Below, one piece after another: positions 34,775-45,584 of a stretch of 64,000 bases of DNA. This stretch comes from Bryoerythrophyllum caledonicum (Eukaryota > Streptophyta > Bryopsida > Pottiales > Pottiaceae). Below the pieces are notes generated by a model that saw nothing but the letters and a program-made list of their open reading frames with translations, was not told the DNA's origin and made no database searches. The first letter of the stretch is position 1. Every line of letters begins with the position of its first letter. The translations under genes and the position numbers were made by a program. The stretch is taken from assembly GCA_963971425.1 (NCBI GenBank), contig OZ020521.1, positions 12,603,519 through 12,667,518 of the forward strand, given 5' to 3'.

Positions 34775-37446
34775 GGCTGCCTCACAAACCACAGCAGAAC
34801 CCCGAAATCACCACCAATTCTCAAAATCAAAGCGAACTTTCACGAGATTTTCCGGGTTACCCACAATGTAGGTGATTCCAGTACGTGATTCCGTAACTGG
34901 GGGAAGGGATTTAGACCTCTGAGATGGACTCTCGAATGGAGACCAGCCGAAGGATAAAGAGGAGCATCATCATCCACAGAGGCCACATATCCACCATCCA
35001 ACAGAGGATGAATGGGCCCACATGCTTCGAAACAAATGCCGCAGTGACATGATTATGACTTCGAGTTGTGTGGCCTCATAAGTTCTTTGGAGGTGTTTGT
35101 TGAGGATGGTTAGGGTTTCAAGCTGAGGATGCTGGGCCGGTTTCGTTGGGGGAGACGGTGGTGACCGCCGCTGCATTGGTGGACAAGAAACCTTCGGATC
35201 ATGTGGTCCTTGCGAAGCTATGATCCTGTCCTGGAGTGTAGGTGATTGTGTAAGTGTTAGAGAGTCTTGAAAGGTTAGGGTTTAGGGTTTAGCTGCGAAA
35301 TTGTGTGCGAATCGCTGGTATTTGGGTGGTGAATTCAAGGGGACGAGTCACTAGGCCTGAGGCGCTGATCGATTTGAAGAGGGGGCGATGGGATGCGATC
35401 CTAAACCCTAAACCCTAAATTATATGCCATCACCCTAAAAACCCCAAAAACCCTAAACCCTTAACGTCCACTTGGGTCACGGACGCCAAACTCGTGCTCA
35501 AATCTGGACGTGAGGATGGTGTTGTTGAGCTTTGTACGTTCCTTGAATGCGAACCATGATCAAATTGAACGAGTGCTGATGAGTGTCTTTGAAGGTGAGT
35601 CTGTCTGTGCTCGTGCAGTTGATCTCCGTTGTTCAATCCGGCATGACGAGATCAATGAATATCCAACGCATTTTTCAATATAGTCAATATTAATATCTAA
35701 AAATGTATCGCATTTTCTGATTTCTAGCTGTTAGACACAGAATTGGGTAAAATTAGGAAAACAACTGGTGATCTGGTGTGCTAGGACGGCATGATCACAT
35801 GACTCAAACTGCTTGTTTCAAGTCACATGTCCTGAAACTTGCTCAAAGATCACAGCCCTCAAAGACCGCCGGTATGTGTAGAGAGGGTTGGCTGCAAGAA
35901 TTTGTTGAAAGCGTTGCATCTTTTGACCAACTAAGTCTTTGTGAATTCACTTCTATCTCGTGTGTAATCATCTGCCTGGAGACAAATGCCACCCAATTCT
36001 GTGTTTAACAGCTAATTCCGTACCCCCTTTTGAGTCTTCACTCTCTCACTGGATGTTGCAATGAACAGGATCATTAGTAATATTTGAAATAATTGTTGTC
36101 AATTGACAGTAAAATAAGATTCTTCAGTATCACAAATCGAGACGAGCACAACCGAATGCAAGAGACCCGAGAAAGCCAATTTCTTGTATTTAGCCCTCAA
36201 GGACAGTTTCTGTAAAATAAAATACAATCTTAAAAAGGTCCAAAACTGCCATTGTCAAAAGGAGGCAATCAAATCAAAAATTGAAGTAAACTTTTGGGCT
36301 TCTAACCATGAGATCTTAAACTAGACTTCTATGTGTGTATGCCATATCAGTTTGGTTGCAATCCACCGCAAGGATATGAGGATTATAGCATTTGAAGTGG
36401 GAGAAAAAGTTTATTTCCCTCTTGCCCGGCAAGGTCAACCCACTCTTACTTAGCATATCTTGGAATTTTTACACTAATTTACTCAAATCCTTTACCATTA
36501 TTATCCACATGGTGTTAGCTATATGTTTGCAAAATTTTAGGTCAAATTGAGGAGTGAAACATCTTGAAATAAGTAGTAATGTGCATGGGATACAAAAACA
36601 TGACAATGACTACAAAAATGGAGTGGAATTTTTGTTACATAGAACTTTACACATTTGAGAATCCCAACGGTGCAAACTTGCCATTATTTTTTCCACCGAC
36701 TTAGGAAAAATAATTGGGTACAAATAGTAAAATCCCTAATTTTACACAATTTATTGAATTATCCAAGCAATTTTTGGTAGGGCAGTCTTTGAAAATGGGG
36801 ATTGTTCATCAAATGGTGGGCCATGCCATCTCACCTACTCCCTCTAAAAGTCAAGGTCCTTAAACTTTTGTTACACCAACCAAAAAATTAAAATTAAAAA
36901 AAGTGGCACCCACTCCCTCTAAAAGTCAAGGTCCTCAAACTTTTGTTCACACCAACCAAAAAAATAAAAAATAAAGTGGTAGGATTGTGCGGCCAACTTT
37001 GCGGGTCCCGTGGCCAATTGGCGGGCCGAGTCAACATGGAGTCTTTAGTATTTCAAAAAAAGATTTCTAGACTCTTCATGAAGGGTATCTTTGTAGGTCT
37101 TCCTTCCACCCATGATTTGGGCTGTCCCACCCTTCCTCTACTTTTTGTGCCCCTACTAACTGGCCCTTTTTGACACTTGTATTTCATTGGTGGACATGGC
37201 TGCCCATGCTGCCCATCGTCCCCACTTTTGACTTTGGGAGGTACCAACTGTTAAACCATGAATAAAAATAAAAATAAAAAAAAAATCTCTACCAAGCTCT
37301 TACCAAGGACTACAAAGTTGTAATAAAAAATATATTTTTTCGAATTTTAGGTCCTTGCCCAAAATTAAAAACGTCCCTCTAAGGGAATTTGATCCTTTAG
37401 GGGTTAACAGTCACACATTCCAATGCAAGTGGCATTGAAAGCTACG
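34775..37446. other. Intergenic, with interstitial telomere-like motifs
   Basis: Upstream of GatB. Short plant-telomere-type tracts occur in opposite orientations: 'ggttagggtttagggttt' near 35273-35292 and 'ctaaaccctaaaccctaaa' near 35401-35419. Fragments such as 'VVELCTFLECE' near 35520 look coding-like but no frame continues. From about 36830 two copies of 'ccctctaaaagtcaaggtcc' lie about 73 bp apart. 37365-37405 is a lone end of the 3.76-kb element. No gene assigned. Confidence 0.4.
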
Positions 37447-37494
37447 TCTTCTTCTTCTTCTTCTTCTTCTTCTTCTTCTTCTTCTTCTTCTTCT
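37447..37494 (+). repeat. (TTC)n microsatellite
   Basis: About 16 uninterrupted ctt/ttc units. Confidence 0.95.
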
Positions 37495-37997
37495 CTCTTA
37501 TACTAACAAATTAATCTAGCTTTGGCTTCACTTGGGAAGGCCTAATGTGTTATTATAAGAGACGAGTGTACTGACTTGTTGTCTCTAACCCGACAACGTT
37601 GCATGTTTTTGATAGATCATTTGGAGTGATGGAATGAGTGGCGGAGATCCTAAGTAGAGAGAGCACTATTTATATATTGATGGTGGTTTTTGGAATCATG
37701 GGACCGGGAGTGCTCATCTATTAGCAAAGCAAGCAAAGTGTTAATATTTTCTTCTTTAGTGATCTTTTTAGCAAGGTCATAGTGACATTTGCTGTAGGGC
37801 TGCTCACTCTTCCTACTTTCATTCACATAGGGTTATGTAGATATTCTTGGACAACCTAGGCAGAACGATTAGGTGTAACCCCTTGATCTTTATTACATGA
37901 AAAGACTAGTGGACCCCTCGTTGTCTCCAATAGGTAGTTAAGTCCTTGTCCTCCTTCTTGGAAATGCCACCCTATATTTCTTGTTTAAGTCGTCAAC

Positions 37998-38228
37998 TAA
38001 CCCTTTAATGTCTTTAAAGCCCACTAGTGGTCACAATATTCTACATGTATGGTGTTGTATTTGAACAAGATAAGGTTCAAATATTGAAATGACCTCCAAA
38101 TGAAAAATGTTAGTTGAAAAATCTTCAATCCAAAGGTGTAAATCTTGCTAAACTTTAATAAATTTTTTGTATTCCATAGAGTAAACTATGGTTGTATATA
38201 TCGTTCTTGATTGATGTTTAAGGCTTAA
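37998..38228 (+). mobile_element. MITE family 1 copy
   Basis: Begins taaccctttaatgtcttt and contains 'attctacatgtatggtgttg', 'gataaggttcaaatattgaa' and 'tcttcaatccaaaggtgtaa'; ends 'ttgatgtttaaggctta'. Near full-length. Confidence 0.75.
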
Positions 38229-38535
38229 GTCCCCCTAGTCCCTCCATGTGGCTTCACCAAGGTTGCCAAAATTGTACACATCACTTCCTCAGGTGCCTTC
38301 ACCAGGATATTTCACAAATATCATTTGGATATTTTGTGGGTACCACCCACGTAGTACATGGGTATCACCTACCTATTAGGCGGGTACCACCTTGGGAATA
38401 CATAGGTACCACATAGATAAATCTCTTGAATTTCCTAAAAAATTTGGGCATTCTCTATTGTGAACTAATTATGTATAAAAGTGACCACTACCTAGGATAG
38501 TTGAGGAGTGCACATTTTGAACTAATACATATTAG

Positions 38536-38790
38536 TTAACCCTTTAAGCCGATGAACTTTTTTAGCCCAAGAGAATCTCCGAGTGTTTTAGATCATGCAA
38601 AATAACATCTACACAAAGGGTACATTTCATCACAACCCCACTTCACGGAAATCACTGTAACTCGCCGATGCTTGCATCGATTTTTGTGGCAATGGTCTCA
38701 ATGAAAGCCCATCTTCCCCACCTTTATATCCTCATTTAAGTTTTTCATGGAGTTGGCCTGAAACGACCCAAAATGGACATTAAAGGGAGA
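38536..38790 (+). repeat. Dispersed repeat family 2 copy
   Basis: Best-preserved copy of the family at 12934-13196: ttaaccctttaagccgatga, 'taacatctacacaaagggta', 'catttcatcacaaccccact', 'tcactgtaactcgccgatgc' and a closing 'ggacattaaaggg'. The ends form a short inverted repeat (ccctttaa / ttaaaggg). Confidence 0.55.
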
Positions 38791-39289
38791 ATACGGAGGT
38801 GCTCATTTCGTGAGTGAAGACTACTAACATAACTTCAAAGCGTAATGAGGATGCAAAATCTTATGTTGAGCATTACATCGAGCAGTGATCGAGGTTCAGT
38901 ATATTTTCTACAGAAATCTGTAAGTTGATCATGTGATGATGCTCGCATAATTGGATATTTGTTGCCGTTACTTAGTCCATGATGCCAGTTAAAAGAGAAA
39001 TCTCCTTCAACCAACTCCTCTTGCAATGTCTTCGTCTCCGAGTGGGCCTTCAAGAGAATCAGTTCGTCGTCCGCTTCTTGCGAACTGTTTCAAGGTATAT
39101 GTATCTTTTCAACGTCTGTAATTGATTTCGAACTCATGATCGGATGGATTTTCTGAGACAATGGTAATTTGCCGTCACCTTTGTTGCAGCATGCATCAAG
39201 GATTTGCAACCCTCGGTAGGTCACAGTGACGCAGTGCAACGTAGAATTGGGGCAAGCAATGTTCTATGTTGTAGCAGGAGCAAGTGAGG

Positions 39290-40568
39290 ATGGCGAAAGA
39301 GAGGAGGCAGGAGAAGGAGACGTTGGAGATGACGACGACGGCGGCGCTCGCCGTGCAGCGTGTAACTTTTGTTTCGTTGCTATTTCTCCGTCTTTAATTA
39401 GTGAATCCGAGGGTTCTGTTGCGTTGTTGGTTCGGCTCTGGTGGCAACTGCTGGAGCTTCAGGATTGCACCTCCGCTCAAGGGCTTCTGCTCTTGCTCCA
39501 GCTGCCACATTTCTTCTCCTGTTGCTCCAGGTGCTACATTTCTTCTCCTGTTTCAGGTTTTAGGATTTGCGTCTCTCTTTTCTTCGGTCAATTGTTGTGG
39601 AGATGGCAACTGTTGGTCAAGAAACCAACCCTAATTTATGACTTTTGTTGTTTCCAGAGTCTTTCCGAAGGACGTCAGTGAGGATCTCCCCGGCACCTGC
39701 TCGGCCATCACGTGTCTATCATCACCGACCTAGGATTTCTGCTGAGTACCGGCGAGTGGCCTCGAATTCTTCCAACTTTGCGGAGATCGGACAAAGAAAC
39801 GGTTCTCAATTGAATACCTGTGGGTACTGATACTCCTGACAATGATCAAAGTGGCAGGTGAGGAGGCGGAAAAGGGGATTTTGTGGCTGGGGTTTTACTC
39901 GGCGGAGCTGTCTTCGGTGCCTTGTGTTTCATTCTGGCACCACATATGGGTGCTATACTATTGTACATAGATTAAGGAGACCTTGACGGTTGTGAATTGC
40001 ACGAGTGACAGGCATGGATCATTAGGTTGTCACTCGTACTTGTTGGGATACATTTTAGATTTCAATGTGATTGTCTGCAACCAACTCTGAAACCATTGTG
40101 CCCTGATGCCAGATCTCGAAGCCCTTTGAGGAGGTGGACACCGACATAGCACAAGATAAGAGGCCCTTGCGCTTCTTGGAAGATGACGACGACCTTGAGG
40201 TGCGCTCATACAACATCATACCTTGACCTTTCAACAAATCATACTTGAAGTGTAGGATCTGTGAGTACTAAGCTGGAGCAAGCTAATGTGAATGTAATAC
40301 TCTGGCTTCTTGAAATGATATGGCTTCTGGAATTCGGGATGTGTAGAAAACGCGGCAGAACCTGAATGAGAAGATCGCGCAGTTAAACGCTGCCATCGAA
40401 AACGTTTCAGTTCAACTGAGAAGTGAAGAGGATCTCGGCACATCAAACGAGTTAGCTGCTGGATCTGTAGCTGAAAATTATGATACACTGCAAGACGAAC
40501 TTGCTGAATGCATACTCTACTTTTGTACAATTCCCCATTTGTTGACTTCTTCAATGTTCCTACAATAA
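39290..40568 (+). CDS. Plastid-targeted single-TM protein (chloroplast inner-membrane family, At1g42960-like)
   Basis: Likely a small chloroplast envelope protein of unknown biochemical role. Exon 1 starts at ATG 39290 or in-frame ATG 39329 (MTTTAALAVQ). Exon 2, about 39660-39801, is a basic Ser/Arg-rich transit-like stretch (RRTSVRISPAPARPSRV). Exon 3, from 39866, encodes the Gly-rich membrane segment 'GDFVAGVLLGGAVFGALCFI', then LAPH. Exon 4, 40113-40199, begins ISKPFEEVD and ends FLEDDDDLE. Exon 5, 40347-40568, gives KTRQNLNEKIAQLNAAIENV, a short coiled coil. The order (TM, acidic linker, KTRxxLNEKI helix) matches that family. The exon 1 and 2 junction has two equivalent solutions (39359/39658 or 39361/39660). 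No canonical phase-matched donor joins LAPH to ISK near 39945-39951, so this splice, or the gene's integrity, is uncertain. Confidence 0.65.
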
Positions 40569-40943
40569 TTTCAAGCTCTCATATTGGACTAGCCAGAAGG
40601 GTTTAACTCCATCCGAGCCTAAAGATCAATTTTGGAGGCGATCAATTCAGCCACTCACTCTCCATGATGCTTTCTGGAGCCATACTCTAGTTTGAGAACA
40701 CAACAAACACCCCGAATGTCGAACCTACACTGAAATTCACAGAGAGTATCCAGTGCCATCTTTGTAGCAGTGATCGTCAAAGACAGACTCAAACATTCAA
40801 AGCAGTGACATATCCACAAATTTACACTCAATCGTGACAATAAAGTTTCGATTCTCAACGATTCCTGGGAAAAAATCATGATATGTTCCAAGTCCGCCCT
40901 AATATACAATCATCCTACTAAAATGCAAGCCGACCAACAATGG

Positions 40944-41654
40944 TCACCTGACATGAGCGGCGTTCTCCGCGAGACGGAACACGGCCATGCCAGATCTCTC
41001 GCCATGACTGGAGATTCTAGCCCTAGCTCTACGTACATCCGCGACCCTTGGAGTCGTCGCTGCAAAATTCCCCAAGTCGGCTGCAGTAAAACTCTTGCCC
41101 GCGAGCGAGGGAGGCGGGAGAGGCATCCCGCCGACGGGCGCTACTCGCCCTCGCCGCGCGCTCCGCGAGCCGGGCGTCTCCTCCAGCGCGAACGACCTAA
41201 CCCGCCTCGAGCGCTGCTGCTGCTGCTGCTGCTGCGGCACCTCCTTCCCCAGGGTTGCTTCCTCCGCGACGGGCAGCGGCAGAGGCAGCGGCCGCCCTCC
41301 GAAGCTCGTGGTGCGCCGGAGCGTCCGCATCCCACACGACCTGGCGCCCTCGAAGCTGGACTCGTAGCCCGCGGGGGCCACCGCCGACCTCCCCATCGGC
41401 CCCGAGAACGCCGTCCGCCTCTCCTCAAACCGTCGCCGAATCTGCGTCGCCGTCTTCTCCTCCCCAAACCGGCTCAGCCTCACATCCTTGATGAGGCTTC
41501 CGGGCTCCGGCAGCTCCACAGGCTTGTTCGCCAAGAGCGTCAGCGCGTCCTTGGACGCAACCACGCTCCGCAGCGGCCCGGATCTGTCCCTCGGCGCGCT
41601 GGAGGACCGCTGCTTCTCCACCCGCGTCGCCGACACCGAGAAGCATCCCCTCAT
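40944..41654 (-). CDS. Small basic polyQ protein of unknown function
   Basis: Uninterrupted 236-codon frame from ATG 41654 (MRGCFSVSATRV) to a stop at 40944. The region is strongly GC-rich against AT-rich surroundings, as for the other real genes here. Features in order: a Ser-rich basic N-terminus, 'LTLLANKPVELPEP' and 'IKDVRLSRFGEEKTATQIRR' (a conserved-looking middle), 'TLRRTTSFGG', a seven-Gln run, then an Arg-rich C-terminus. No signal peptide or TM segment is visible. A TATA motif lies about 40 bp upstream of this ATG. I do not recognise the family. It converges on the plastid protein gene, about 375 bp away. A downstream splice could extend the protein. Confidence 0.6.
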   Translation of the reverse strand: MRGCFSVSATRVEKQRSSSAPRDRSGPLRSVVASKDALTLLANKPVELPEPGSLIKDVRLSRFGEEKTATQIRRRFEERRTAFSGPMGRSAVAPAGYESSFEGARSCGMRTLRRTTSFGGRPLPLPLPVAEEATLGKEVPQQQQQQQRSRRVRSFALEETPGSRSARRGRVAPVGGMPLPPPSLAGKSFTAADLGNFAATTPRVADVRRARARISSHGERSGMAVFRLAENAAHVR

Positions 41655-41692
41655 CTTGACACACACCTTCAAACCCAAACCATGACCTCACC

Positions 41693-41698
41693 TATATA
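41693..41698 (-). promoter_or_regulatory. TATA box for the polyQ protein gene
   Basis: The minus strand reads tttatatagg. It is 39-44 bp upstream of ATG 41654, which would place the transcription start a few bases before that codon and argues for this start. Confidence 0.5.
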
Positions 41699-41699
41699 A

Positions 41700-42294
41700 A
41701 CCAAATCACCTCCATGAATGCTGCTCGAGACTAGAACGTTCGGTTGCAGCAGCAGCGCACCTTCAACCAACTGAACGTCAACACCGAAACCAGGAATTCA
41801 AGCGCATTGACTGCAGCGGTGCCGACCAAACAGGAGAGTGGAATGGAAGGCTGAAGAAGTGCATCCCCCACTTGCACAAGTTGAAGGTTGAATGTGGAAG
41901 TCGACTTGACTTGCTACTGTTGCGAAGAAGGGAGAGAAAGCGCAGAAGATGCGCCGCCGCAAGTCAACCCGCTCAGTCTAGCTCGCCACGAAGGATCCGG
42001 GTTGCTGGACCCCGTCGCGCGCCTCTCACTTCTCTGTACTATTCCTGGCCGCCAGATTTGGGGTCATATTGATGCGTCACACATCAGATTCGCCACCATA
42101 TGTGTCCTTTTCCTAGATGATGAGCTGAGTAATCTACGTTAGTTGTAGATTTTAGATTCGCTGGTCTGGTTGGCCTCCAGTGGGTGGGCCTCCATCCTGA
42201 TGACTACAGCAGTACGTTCTGACCCGGATTCTCTTGCATTATTTGTTTTGTTGTGTGGGAAAATGGCCCAGGTAGGACGACTCAACGGCGACCG
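41700..42294. other. 5' flank of the polyQ gene
   Basis: No gene seen on the plus strand. Open frames at 41872-42142 are short and lack domains. Confidence 0.3.
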
Positions 42295-42305
42295 GCAACC
42301 CAATG

Positions 42306-42598
42306 GGCCAGGGCGAATTGACCCCCTCATTGGGGATCAGTGGATGGACGAAGGTGGACAAGGTCATCCCCTCCCCGTTCCCGCAGCCCCGTTCTCCTAC
42401 CCGTTCCCCTAGCTTCATTCAAACTCTAAATCTTAAACACCACCTATAAATCCTAAACTCCACAGCGTGAACCCTAAAACCCTCCCGAGGATTCTCTGAA
42501 CCATAAAACTAGGATACAGGGGAACAAGGAGGGGAATGGTCCTCGTCCACCTCCGTCCATCCACTGAAACTCTAAAGAGGGGGTCAATTTGCCCGAGC
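42306..42598. mobile_element. Mutator-like MITE, copy 2
   Basis: Begins GGCCAGGGCGAATTGACC; the far end, inverted, is GCTCGGGCAAATTGACC. Identical 11-mers gcaacccaatg flank it at 42295-42305 and 42599-42609, a clean target duplication. TIR bodies include 'gtggatggac' and 'gtccacctccgtccatccac'. The middle has telomere-like 'aaaccct' and 'aatcctaaac' units. Interior and ends align with 16276-16561 throughout. Confidence 0.9.
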
Positions 42599-42646
42599 GC
42601 AACCCAATGCCACTCACTTCTATACCCTTCCTAGAGTACAGGGAGG

Positions 42647-42800
42647 GAGTCTAGCTTATCTTTACGTGACTTACCCATTGACCAATGATTTTGTAAGAGA
42701 TGTGCCAGATGGTTACGTTTCGTCCCTGAAATCTATGGAGGGCATAGAAGGTAGCGGTATAGACAGAAGCAGTATTGGGTTGCTAGTTGGTTTTGGGTCA
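42647..42800 (+). repeat. Relative of the 23.3-kb coding-like relic
   Basis: The plus strand encodes TYPLTNDFVRDVPDG and SSLKSMEGIEGS, paralleling TYTLTNEFMSDVMTG and SSMESRKIIESS on the minus strand at 23405-23275. Nucleotide similarity is evident too ('cattgaccaatga', 'tctatggagggcatagaagg'). No intact protein. Confidence 0.4.
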
Positions 42801-42889
42801 TCCTACCGCTTAAACACCATCAAAACTCTATTTTTCTTTTGCGAGTGGAGTTTTCTTGAAAGTCTTTTCTGAAGAGGAAAAGGTAGGGT

Positions 42890-44430
42890 GAGATTTAACC
42901 CCTAAAGAACTGAGGAATCTTTGTACTCCATTGATTAAAATTTGCCTTTTGAGAATGTAATCATATGGTTTTCTTCTAAACTTATATGAGATGATTTGGT
43001 GAAACTCTTTGAGAATTTTGATGGTACGGATTGAAAGATAATTGCAGTTAAAGTGCAAAATTTTGTTCCTTGAACAGACCTGAACGAACATTTGATCCTT
43101 ACGAGGCTAAATATGCAAAGAGAGCATAAGGAGTTTCATGCTTCCTTTTTTTGCACCAATGAAATAAATGGCAATCAATGCACTTGGGCCCTACCTAATG
43201 CAAGCTAAAATGCCCCCATTGTTCTCAACGAGTTGACAGATAGTTCCCCCACACCTTTCCCAAGCAAAGTCACCTTGTCCATGTGGTCCCATTCACTAAC
43301 ATAAGACCATAAAGTAGGTGGGTGATATCATTGATATGTATGGTCACCTCCTTTCACTTTCAAAAAAACTCTAAACTACCTACTATTCAACCTTATTGAT
43401 AAGAAAAATAGAACAATTTTTTAACCAAAGCATAATATTCTTAACAGAACCACAATTCTATAACATGTTTCTACTAATGCCATTCACCATAACAGTCAGT
43501 AATTGTAAACTTGTGCCATTCTCATGGTGGTGCTTTTGGGGCATACCTGCGTTGTTCTAGAGACTTGATTCTTACTGATACTCATCTTCAAATTAACCTC
43601 TACATGACATGACACTGTTCTTGGTGAACAGTATCACCTTATAAACTATAGAGACTCTTTTTCTGATCACAACCAAGTGATACTGTTAAAAAAAACACAT
43701 CAAAATCTACAATAGATTTTGTCGTGCACAAACACATCATGTAAAGATAACATTGTGTCAACAAGCTAGAGCATACAATTAGCAACAAACCCGGAGCAAC
43801 ACTGACTAAACGATCACTATTGCCTCCGCAAACAACGAAAACAATAGTCTACCACAAAAACAATCAACCACTCAGCAACCTAGGCTAGGGAAAAAGAAAT
43901 AAATCCCCACACCACAACATTTAGTAATTGGTCTACAGGGACCCCTTTACTTGCCCCCTTCGCTCGTGCTAAAGTCCCTTTCACACCGGCAAACCCCTCA
44001 ATTGACGTAAACCAGAGGAACAATCCATCATCAAAACTTCTCAAGTCCAGAGAAATCAAGTCGATCTACAAAAAAGATACTAACATACTGTAGAGACAAA
44101 TGATAGGTTGGGTGCAATGAGAGCCCCATTGTTAATCGCCTCCAACATTGTTTAATCGTTGGACCTTGTCTACGTAGACTCTCAATATGCCAAACGCTGT
44201 GGACACGACCATTGACCGACTAATACATATAAAAGAAGTGGAGTTAGACATTCTAGGTGCCTGTCGTACCACGAATTTAAAAAAAATTCTAATTAGCTAC
44301 ATAGGAAGGGTATCATCGTACCACCTTATAAAGTTTAGAGGTGAGTATCCACCTAATATTAGCTCTTAGGGAGAATTAGAGTAGGTAGGATGCAGGGTCA
44401 TTGGATAGGTGCTAAAATAGACAAGTAGTG
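42890..44430. other. Intergenic, repeat-derived
   Basis: Contains a diverged left half of the 3.76-kb element (from 'ttaacccctaaagaactgag' near 42896) and a block at about 43135-43390 resembling the interior of the 18.3-kb foldback element. No gene seen. Confidence 0.35.
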
Positions 44431-44579
44431 GTTTGACACCGGGTCTTAACACCCTGGTCAAGCGGGTAGTGCAAAGGCTTGGAGGGGAGGGGGGTCACTC
44501 GACAGGAGCTCGCGAGGCTCCGCCACCAACGGGAGCTCGCCAAACCACCTACATGCGAGAAAGGCTACCTCACCTAGAC

Positions 44580-45400
44580 CAAGCAACAACAAAGAAGCCC
44601 CACCAACAACGACAAGGAAGCCCCACCGGCAACGGCAAGGAAGCCCCATTGGCAACGGCAAGGAAACTCACCCAAAGCCCTAGTATTAGGTACGAGGGAA
44701 GGAGAGGTCCGAGCATATGAGCTGGAAGGGAGCACATTTGAGATGAGAGGGAGCGATTTGAGCATATGAGCTCGAAGGGAGGCGCGGACAGTAGGAGAAC
44801 ACCAGGACCAAGACGATCAAGAGCACGAAGGCTTCAACCCCAGTTCGGCTGCTCGAACCGAGCCGAGAAGAGATCAGGATCACGAAGGCTTCACCCCAGC
44901 TTCGGCTGCTCGGACCAAGCCAAGAGGAGATCATGAGCACAAAGGCTTCACCACCAGTAAGAAGACGTTAGGACCAAGACGATCAAGAGCACGAAGGCTT
45001 CAACCCCAACTTCGGCTGCTCGGACCGAGGCGGGAGGAGATCAGGAGCACGAAGGCTTCACCAACAACAGGAAGACGTCAGGGCCAAGACAATCAAGAGC
45101 ACGAAGGCTTTACCCCAGCTTCGGCTACTCGGACCGAGCTGTCAGAAGGCCAGGAGCACGAAGGCTCCCCGAACCGGGAGGGCGACCAAGAACACGAAGG
45201 CTTCACCACCAGTAGGAGGAGACCAGGACCAAGACGAACAGCGAGAGGGTCGAGGCGGACGACAGGGAGGACCGATACGAACTGCGGGCAGGGGGACACC
45301 AAGTCAAGAGGTCCCGCTTGGACCGAGCTGTGAAGAGATCATGAGCACGACGGCTTCCCTGCCAGCAGGGAGGGCTGCTTAGACCGAGCTGAGAGAAAGC
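44580..45400 (+). repeat. Degenerate tandem repeats upstream of the retroelement ORF
   Basis: At 44590-44670 there are about three copies of a 24-bp unit ('ggaagccccaccggcaacgg'). From 44790 to 45400 a longer unit recurs irregularly, with 'gatcaggagcacgaaggctt', 'caccccagcttcggctgctc' and 'ggaccgagc' appearing five or more times. Such arrays are common in the leader of plant retroelements; here it precedes the ORF at 45585. Confidence 0.7.
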
Positions 45401-45584
45401 ATCGTGTCAACGCCCATTAGGAAGTAAGCAATAGAAGGAGGGAGAGCATGGCCTTATTTAATCCAGCACCCTCCATGGCAAGGGACATCTCCCCCTTGAA
45501 TTCACCGAGCTCAAAGAGGATCTCTTCCGGATGGGCTGTCTCTCGTTCCTAGATTTCTGTTGGGGTTTTTGAGTAGATTCAACA

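Noticed and set aside
34154-34888. 244- and 181-codon plus-strand frames
   Set aside because: Antisense to GatB exon 1, which has clear homology on the other strand.
40878-41699. 273-codon plus-strand frame
   Set aside because: Antisense to the polyQ gene. The minus-strand frame has the TATA box and ordered composition; this one is Arg/Pro-rich noise.
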